The position numbers were made by a program, and so were the translations under genes. Shown in pieces: positions 6,799-10,801 of a DNA stretch of 10,801 bases. The notes beneath the pieces are model-generated. The model was not told where the DNA came from. It searched no databases and saw only the letters and a list, made by a program, of their open reading frames with translations. Positions within the stretch are counted from its first letter, which is position 1. Every line of letters starts with the position of its first letter. The stretch is from positions 1-10,801 of the forward strand of contig JAHWJF010000068.1 in NCBI GenBank assembly GCA_019348515.1. The letters are read 5' to 3'. Origin of the DNA: Chloroflexota bacterium (lineage in GTDB: Bacteria; Chloroflexota; Chloroflexia; Thermomicrobiales; UBA6265).

Positions 6799-6822
6799 CG
6801 CTGTCCGCCGACCCGATTTCCT

Positions 6823-6881
6823 GATGCCCGTTGGGGCGAGTGAGGCGTTCCTGATCCTCCACTCGCCCTATGCGGGACATC
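6823..6881 (+). promoter_or_regulatory. long imperfect hairpin between binding-protein and permease genes
   Basis: Two nested stems: outer GATGCCCG (6823-6830) with CGGG-A-CATC (6873-6881, one bulged base), inner GGGCGAGTG (6834-6842) with CACTCGCCC (6860-6868, perfect 9 bp). The loop side contains a further AGG/CCT pairing. It starts 25 nt after the binding-protein stop. No U-run follows, so it is more likely an mRNA-stabilising or attenuating structure than a full terminator. Such intercistronic hairpins are known to raise binding protein over permease levels, as in the malE-malF gap of E. coli. Confidence 0.6.
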
Positions 6882-6930
6882 GGCACCGAGCCGCGCAGCC
6901 ACGCACTCGAACGCCAGTCTGGACGAGGCT

Positions 6931-7881
6931 ATGATTCAATCCGTCCCACAACAGGTAGCCTCACTCCCCGCCGGGTCGCATCGGGTGGGGCTGCATCCTC
7001 GAACCCGGTTCGCGCTGCTCCTGGTGGCGCCAGCGCTGCTCGTCGTCGCAGCCGTGTATCTCTACCCAGCCGCGCTGACCCTCGTCTTCAGCGTGGCCGA
7101 GGTTGATCTCGCCACCTTCGGGGTCGACCGCTTTGTGGGATTTCAGCACTATCTGAGGGTCCTGAGAGATCCGACGCTGCAGGCGGTGGCCGGCCGGTCC
7201 GTTTACTTCGGCGGTCTGGTTGCCCTGCTGACGCTAGTGCTCGGGTTCGCGATCGCGTTGCTGCTCAGCCGTCCCTTCATCGGGCGGGGTCTGCTGCGGG
7301 TGGTCGTCCTTCTACCCTGGGCGGTCCCACCGGTCGTCTCAGGTGTCCTCTGGGGGCAAATCTACGCCGCCGAGTACGGCTTTCTCAATGGCTTCCTGCG
7401 GGCGCTTGGGGGGGAGGGACGGACCATCTGGCTTGGTGAGCCGACGCAGGCGCTGCACGCCCTGATCATCGCGGAGGCTTGGCGGGCGATGCCGCTCTCC
7501 GCGCTCTTTCTCCTTGCCGGATTGCAGACACTGCCGGACGGTATTTATGAGGCCGCAGCACTCGATGGCGCCGGTGTCCTGCGCAGGTTCCGAGACATGA
7601 CCCTGCCGTTGATGATGCCGATCGCGCTGCCGGTGCTCATCTTTCAGTTCGTCGCCGCCAGCAAGGCATTCGATGTCATCTACGTGCTCACCCGCGGTGG
7701 TCCCGGTAACGGCACGACCACTCTCAACTACCTCGTCTATCAGCAGGCGTTCGAGCGGCTGGAGTTCGGTCCGGCCTCGGCGACCGCGTACACCCTGACG
7801 ATCCTGACCCTGTTGGTCATTGGGGTTTTCGTGTTCCTGCGCTGGCGGCTTGGGGTGCGTAGCGGGGAGACAGCCGCATGA
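6931..7881 (+). CDS. ABC transporter permease, MalF/UgpA (CUT1) type
   Basis: A 316-residue inner-membrane subunit of a binding-protein-dependent importer. About six membrane segments are visible: 27-50, 91-113, 121-144, 176-199, 225-246 and 285-304. The cytoplasmic EAA loop that contacts the ATPase is at about 207-226 (EAAALDGAGVLRRFRDMTLP). It is followed by the typical first-permease signature LTRGGPGNGTTTLNYLVYQQAF beginning at 253. This pattern marks the MalF/UgpA/LacF partner rather than the MalG-type one. A short polar N-terminus (1-25) precedes segment 1. The ATG has only a weak purine-rich site (GAGG, 6925-6928), consistent with lower expression than the binding protein. Its stop overlaps the next start in ATGA. 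No nucleotide-binding subunit gene is adjacent. Confidence 0.93.
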   Translation: MIQSVPQQVASLPAGSHRVGLHPRTRFALLLVAPALLVVAAVYLYPAALTLVFSVAEVDLATFGVDRFVGFQHYLRVLRDPTLQAVAGRSVYFGGLVALLTLVLGFAIALLLSRPFIGRGLLRVVVLLPWAVPPVVSGVLWGQIYAAEYGFLNGFLRALGGEGRTIWLGEPTQALHALIIAEAWRAMPLSALFLLAGLQTLPDGIYEAAALDGAGVLRRFRDMTLPLMMPIALPVLIFQFVAASKAFDVIYVLTRGGPGNGTTTLNYLVYQQAFERLEFGPASATAYTLTILTLLVIGVFVFLRWRLGVRSGETAA

Positions 7882-8717
7882 GCCTCAAACAAGGACGCTT
7901 CGTCGAGCGGACTGTCGTCTACGTTGGCGCGGTGCTGGTCTTTCTGCTCGTGGCGTTTCCGCTCTATGGTGTAGTGCTGACGAGCCTGCAGCGTGAAGAG
8001 GACGTCCGCTCGACGAACGTCAATTTCTTTCCCACCTATGTGACGTTCGAGCACTTTGCCGAAGTGCTGCGACCCGGTCACATCGTCCCGATCCGAGAGG
8101 CAATGACCAACAGTATCGTCATCTCGGCGCTGACCGCAGTCGTCACCGTCACACTCGCCTTGCCAGCAACGTACGCTTTGACCAGGCTGCGGCTCCCCGG
8201 CAGGCGGTTCATCATTGCCGCGTTGATCGCCGTCTATCTCTTTCCGACGCTCCTCTTCGTGCTGCCGATCTACATCCAGGCGGTACAGTGGGGCTTGACT
8301 GATACCTTCCAGGGGTTGCTAATCCCTTACGTCGCCTTCAGCCTTCCCTTCACGATCTGGATCCTGCGTGGATTCCTCGAGTCGCTGCCCGTCGAGATCG
8401 AGGAGGCCGCGCAACTCGATGGTTGCAACCAGCTCCAGCTGTTCACGCAGATCGTCGTGCCACTGATGCGCCCCGGCCTCGTCGCCGGCCTGCTGATGGT
8501 GTTCATTCTGGCCTGGGTCGAGTTCCTGACACCCCTCCTCTTCACCAGCGACCTGAAAATTCTCCCCGTCTCGCTCGGGCTCTACCGCTCGACTTATGAC
8601 ATTAAGATCGGGCAATTGGCCGCCGCGGCGGTGCTGACCGCCTTGCCGGTGTTAGCCCTGACCACGCTCTTCCAGCGGATGATTACGGAGGTGATTACGG
8701 CCGGCGCTCACCGCTAG
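7878..8717 (+). CDS. ABC transporter permease, MalG/UgpE (CUT1) type
   Basis: A 279-residue partner permease. The N-terminal segment VVYVGAVLVFLLVAFPLYGVV (13-33) is followed by a periplasmic loop containing FFPTYVTFEHFAEVL (50-64), the usual MalG-family layout. Further membrane segments lie at about 78-100, 111-132, 147-165, 199-219 and 247-266. The EAA loop, EEAAQLDGCNQLQLFTQIVV (175-194), is intact. It should form a heterodimer with the preceding permease, translationally coupled through the 4-base ATGA overlap (7878-7881). The protein ends shortly after the last segment, as is normal. A 43-bp gap follows before the hydrolase gene. Substrate specificity cannot be read from the sequence. 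Confidence 0.93.
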   Translation: MSLKQGRFVERTVVYVGAVLVFLLVAFPLYGVVLTSLQREEDVRSTNVNFFPTYVTFEHFAEVLRPGHIVPIREAMTNSIVISALTAVVTVTLALPATYALTRLRLPGRRFIIAALIAVYLFPTLLFVLPIYIQAVQWGLTDTFQGLLIPYVAFSLPFTIWILRGFLESLPVEIEEAAQLDGCNQLQLFTQIVVPLMRPGLVAGLLMVFILAWVEFLTPLLFTSDLKILPVSLGLYRSTYDIKIGQLAAAAVLTALPVLALTTLFQRMITEVITAGAHR

Positions 8718-8760
8718 CCGGGCACCGCACCTCAAGGATCCATTTGGCGAGGAGACAGAA

Positions 8761-9528
8761 ATGATGACACGACAACCACAGGTCGACGTGCTGATCCAGC
8801 CGTTTTGTCTCCGCTTCAGCCTCCAGGAGGATGAAATCGTCTACCACGTAGCTGGGAGCGCCGACATGCAGCTCGACCGGATGGAGCTGCTGATGGGGAT
8901 CGATCCTGCCGCACAGCCGATCTTCGATTGCAATCTCGGCTTTCTGCCGGTGGCGACGACGGTGCTCATTCGGGGCGAGCGGACGATCGTCGTCGACCCG
9001 GGCAACCACCACCTCGCCGCCTATGGCTTGCTCGGTCGCGCCCTGGGACGGTTCGGGCTCACCCCGGCCGACGTCGACCTAGTCATCGCCACACACTCGC
9101 ACCACGATCACCTTGCGAGCCTGACGCCGTTCGCCGGGAAAGCGCTGATTCTGGGCGAAGGTGAGATCGACTACGCCCGGCAGGTGTACGGGGCGGCGCA
9201 GATGGATGCACACCTTGGGCAGATGGAGAGCGTCACCGAGGTGCCGGCGGCGACAGCTCTGCCTGTCGAACCGGAGATAACCGTGGTCACCACCCCCGGA
9301 CACACGCCCGGGCACATTAGCGTGCTGGTCGAGACGGGCGACGAGCGCATCGCAATCTCAGGTGATACGACGATGACGCGCACCGAGTTCGAAGAAGGCC
9401 GCTTCTCGCATTGGTACGACCAAGAGCAATTGGCCCAATTGACGGCCAGCTTGGAACGGCTGCGGTCCTGGCAACCGACCCTAGTCATGCCGGGTCACGA
9501 CCGCGCTTTTCGGCCGCGGGAGGAATGA
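8761..9528 (+). CDS. metallo-beta-lactamase-fold hydrolase (lactonase-like)
   Basis: A 255-residue MBL-fold enzyme. The di-metal site is complete: HSHHDH (His112, His114, Asp116, His117), His181 in PGHTPGH, Asp202 in SGDTT, and His246 in MPGHD. Size and the N-terminal region, including FLPVATTVLIRGERTIVVDPG (61-81), resemble the group with N-acyl homoserine lactonases (AiiA/AttM) and other small-ester or lactone hydrolases. It has no signal peptide, so it is probably cytoplasmic. AGGAG (8750-8754) stands 6 nt before ATG 8761; ATG 8764 is an alternative. The next gene starts one base after the stop, so the pair is coupled. Together with the oxidoreductase behind it, opening of a sugar-type lactone is a reasonable guess, but quorum-signal lactonase activity or another ester/thioester substrate cannot be excluded. 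Confidence 0.87.
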   Translation: MMTRQPQVDVLIQPFCLRFSLQEDEIVYHVAGSADMQLDRMELLMGIDPAAQPIFDCNLGFLPVATTVLIRGERTIVVDPGNHHLAAYGLLGRALGRFGLTPADVDLVIATHSHHDHLASLTPFAGKALILGEGEIDYARQVYGAAQMDAHLGQMESVTEVPAATALPVEPEITVVTTPGHTPGHISVLVETGDERIAISGDTTMTRTEFEEGRFSHWYDQEQLAQLTASLERLRSWQPTLVMPGHDRAFRPREE

Positions 9529-9529
9529 G

Positions 9530-10546
9530 ATGAATGCGTTGCGAGCAGCGGTCGTCGGCGTCGGAATGATCGGCAGTCTGCACGCGCGGATCTACGCCGA
9601 AGACCCGCGGACCTCACTCGCCGCGGTCGTCGACCCGGACGAGGAGCGCGCCCGCCGCGTCGCCGAGCCCCTCGGCGCCACCTGGTACTCCGACACGGAG
9701 ACGATGCTCGCTCGCGAAACGGTTGATCTTGTCTCGATCGCCACTCGCGAGCAAGACCGGTTCGCCCCGGCGATCGCCTGCGCTCGAGCGGGGAAGCATC
9801 TGCTCCTGGAGAAGCCCCTCGCCCCGACCTTACGTGAGGCAAAGCGTCTCGTCGCGGCAATTGAGGCGACGGACGTGCGGACCACGGTCAACTTCACACT
9901 TCGCTCCGATCCACGATACCAGCGCGCCAGGGCAGCAATGCTAGACGGGACGATCGGCGAGCCCTGCACGTTCTTCGCGCGCCGTCGTGGCACAAATGCG
10001 GGGGTCGAAACATACGCACCCTGGACTGATCTCCTGATTTCGACCGCAATCCACGACATTGACGCGATGGTCTGGATTAATGGCAGTCCCGTTGTTCGAG
10101 TTTTCGCCGAGGCGGTCGTCAAGCGCAGCTCCGAGTGGGGACGGGAGGATGCGGTGATGGCTCTGCTTCGCTTCGCGAACGGTGCGGTCGGCTCGCTGGA
10201 GACGAGCTGGGTGTTGCCTTCAACAGTTCCAGCGCCGCTCGACGCCGTGCTCCACGTCGTCGGCACGGGCGGCGGGGTCTTCATCGAGGGGTCCAATCAC
10301 GGACTGGCGGTCGCCGATCAAGAAGGCTACCGTCACCCCGACTTGACCCACTGGCCGGTCGGACCGCGTGGCGTTTTCGGCGATCTCCAAGCGCATGTTG
10401 CCGGATTCATCGGTGATGTCCTATGTGGAGCGCCCACAACAGTCACCATGCAAGACGCGCTCTACGCCCAGGAGATCGTGGCAGCGATGAAGGCGTCCTT
10501 CCGTTGCGGACAACCAGTAACCTTCCCGTTCACCGGCGAGGAGTGA
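9530..10546 (+). CDS. Gfo/Idh/MocA-family NAD(P)-dependent oxidoreductase
   Basis: A 338-residue dehydrogenase. The N-terminal Rossmann fold carries VVGVGMIG (8-15, GxGxxG), Asp35 at the end of the second strand (VVDPDEERARR), which favours NAD over NADP, and the family EKP motif with Lys95 (LLLEKPLA). The C-terminal alpha/beta domain (about 120-320) contains the active-site segment ISTAIHDIDAM with His175. The family often has an Asp four residues before this His; here Ser171 occupies that place. These enzymes oxidise or epimerise sugars, inositols and amino-sugar derivatives in the cytoplasm. GGAGG (9519-9523) precedes ATG 9530 by 6 nt, and the gene begins one base after the MBL stop. It closes the plus-strand block. 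Substrate is unknown. Confidence 0.92.
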   Translation: MNALRAAVVGVGMIGSLHARIYAEDPRTSLAAVVDPDEERARRVAEPLGATWYSDTETMLARETVDLVSIATREQDRFAPAIACARAGKHLLLEKPLAPTLREAKRLVAAIEATDVRTTVNFTLRSDPRYQRARAAMLDGTIGEPCTFFARRRGTNAGVETYAPWTDLLISTAIHDIDAMVWINGSPVVRVFAEAVVKRSSEWGREDAVMALLRFANGAVGSLETSWVLPSTVPAPLDAVLHVVGTGGGVFIEGSNHGLAVADQEGYRHPDLTHWPVGPRGVFGDLQAHVAGFIGDVLCGAPTTVTMQDALYAQEIVAAMKASFRCGQPVTFPFTGEE

Positions 10547-10801
10547 CGGGCTGCCTGCAAAGTGACCGAACTTAGGAAGCTCTCGCTTGTCGCAATCGAT
10601 CTTTTGTGCGACAAGCAGCGACTGATCTCATCCTGCACGGATAGCAGTTGCTCGTTCCATCTCACAATCAAGCATTCAGCATGTGCCAGACTCTCGGACA
10701 TAAGCCACCGGCGACCACGAGCGGTGACAGTGGACGTCTTCACGCCGATCACTGCGGCAACGGCACCACCAGTTCAAAGACTGCTTGCATGGGCCGATTG
10801 T
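10547..10801. other. 255-bp right-end region with no supportable gene
   Basis: Short open frames on both strands here lack a ribosome site, a recognisable family or convincing codon use. A 97-codon frame on the minus strand (10462-10752) overlaps the end of the oxidoreductase and looks spurious. The only clear structure is the inverted repeat at 10585-10616. A decayed gene or the flank of a gene beyond the window is possible. Confidence 0.4.
10585..10616. promoter_or_regulatory. perfect 10-bp inverted repeat after the last gene
   Basis: GCTTGTCGCA (10585-10594) and TGCGACAAGC (10607-10616) are exact inverted copies around a 12-nt spacer, starting 38 bp after the oxidoreductase stop. As RNA it is a strong hairpin, but neither strand has a U-run after it, so it is not a textbook intrinsic terminator. 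It also contains TTGT-GCG-ACAA (10604-10614), a symmetrical site of the TnGTnnnACnA type used by some GntR-family regulators. Confidence 0.5.

Noticed and set aside
10585..10616. Classical intrinsic terminator
   Set aside because: The stem is strong but neither strand shows a following run of T, so I list it only as an inverted repeat.
10462..10752. Minus-strand open frame of 97 codons at the right end
   Set aside because: It overlaps the end of the oxidoreductase and runs through the inverted repeat; no ribosome site and no recognised domain.
1..10801. CRISPR array, tRNA or rRNA genes, transposase or phage genes
   Set aside because: No regularly spaced repeats, no tRNA-like cloverleaf noticed, no rRNA signature and no recognisable transposase or integrase on either strand.

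Overview
The window is high-GC bacterial DNA, densely packed with genes. Its content (a Tat-exported sugar-type binding protein, many catabolic enzymes, a short dispersed repeat beginning TGTCATTCCGAGGAACGAGGAATCTC in part) resembles Chloroflexota of the class Thermomicrobia, such as Sphaerobacter relatives. That placement is inference from gene style and the repeat; there is no rRNA or other marker here to prove it.

Left part (1-1226, minus strand): the 5' portion of an EamA/DMT-type membrane transporter that runs off the left edge, then a short gap holding a ~100-bp repeat element with GTGTCAT/ATGACAC ends, then a small DUF3303-like protein. A 170-bp divergent region (1227-1396) separates these from the main block.

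Main block (1397-10546, all plus strand): eight genes, most overlapping or closely spaced, in the order HemL-like class III aminotransferase, a TIM-barrel-like protein of unknown function, M20 metallopeptidase/deacylase, Tat-exported ABC solute-binding protein, two CUT1-type permeases, metallo-beta-lactamase-fold hydrolase, Gfo/Idh/MocA oxidoreductase. There are two long gaps. One before the binding protein (5283-5466) is rich in palindromes and is probably a second promoter/operator. One after it (6799-6930) contains a long imperfect hairpin, as expected for separating abundant binding-protein mRNA from the permease genes. No ABC ATPase and no regulator are encoded in the window.

Read together, the block looks like an uptake and breakdown system for a small organic molecule, plausibly an acylated amino sugar, aminocyclitol or similar: import by the ABC transporter, amide cleavage by the M20 enzyme, amino-group removal by the aminotransferase, oxidation by the Gfo/Idh enzyme and perhaps lactone opening by the MBL enzyme. 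The substrate is unknown and the order of steps is inference.

Right end (10547-10801): no supportable gene, but a perfect 10-bp inverted repeat lies 38 bp after the last stop codon.
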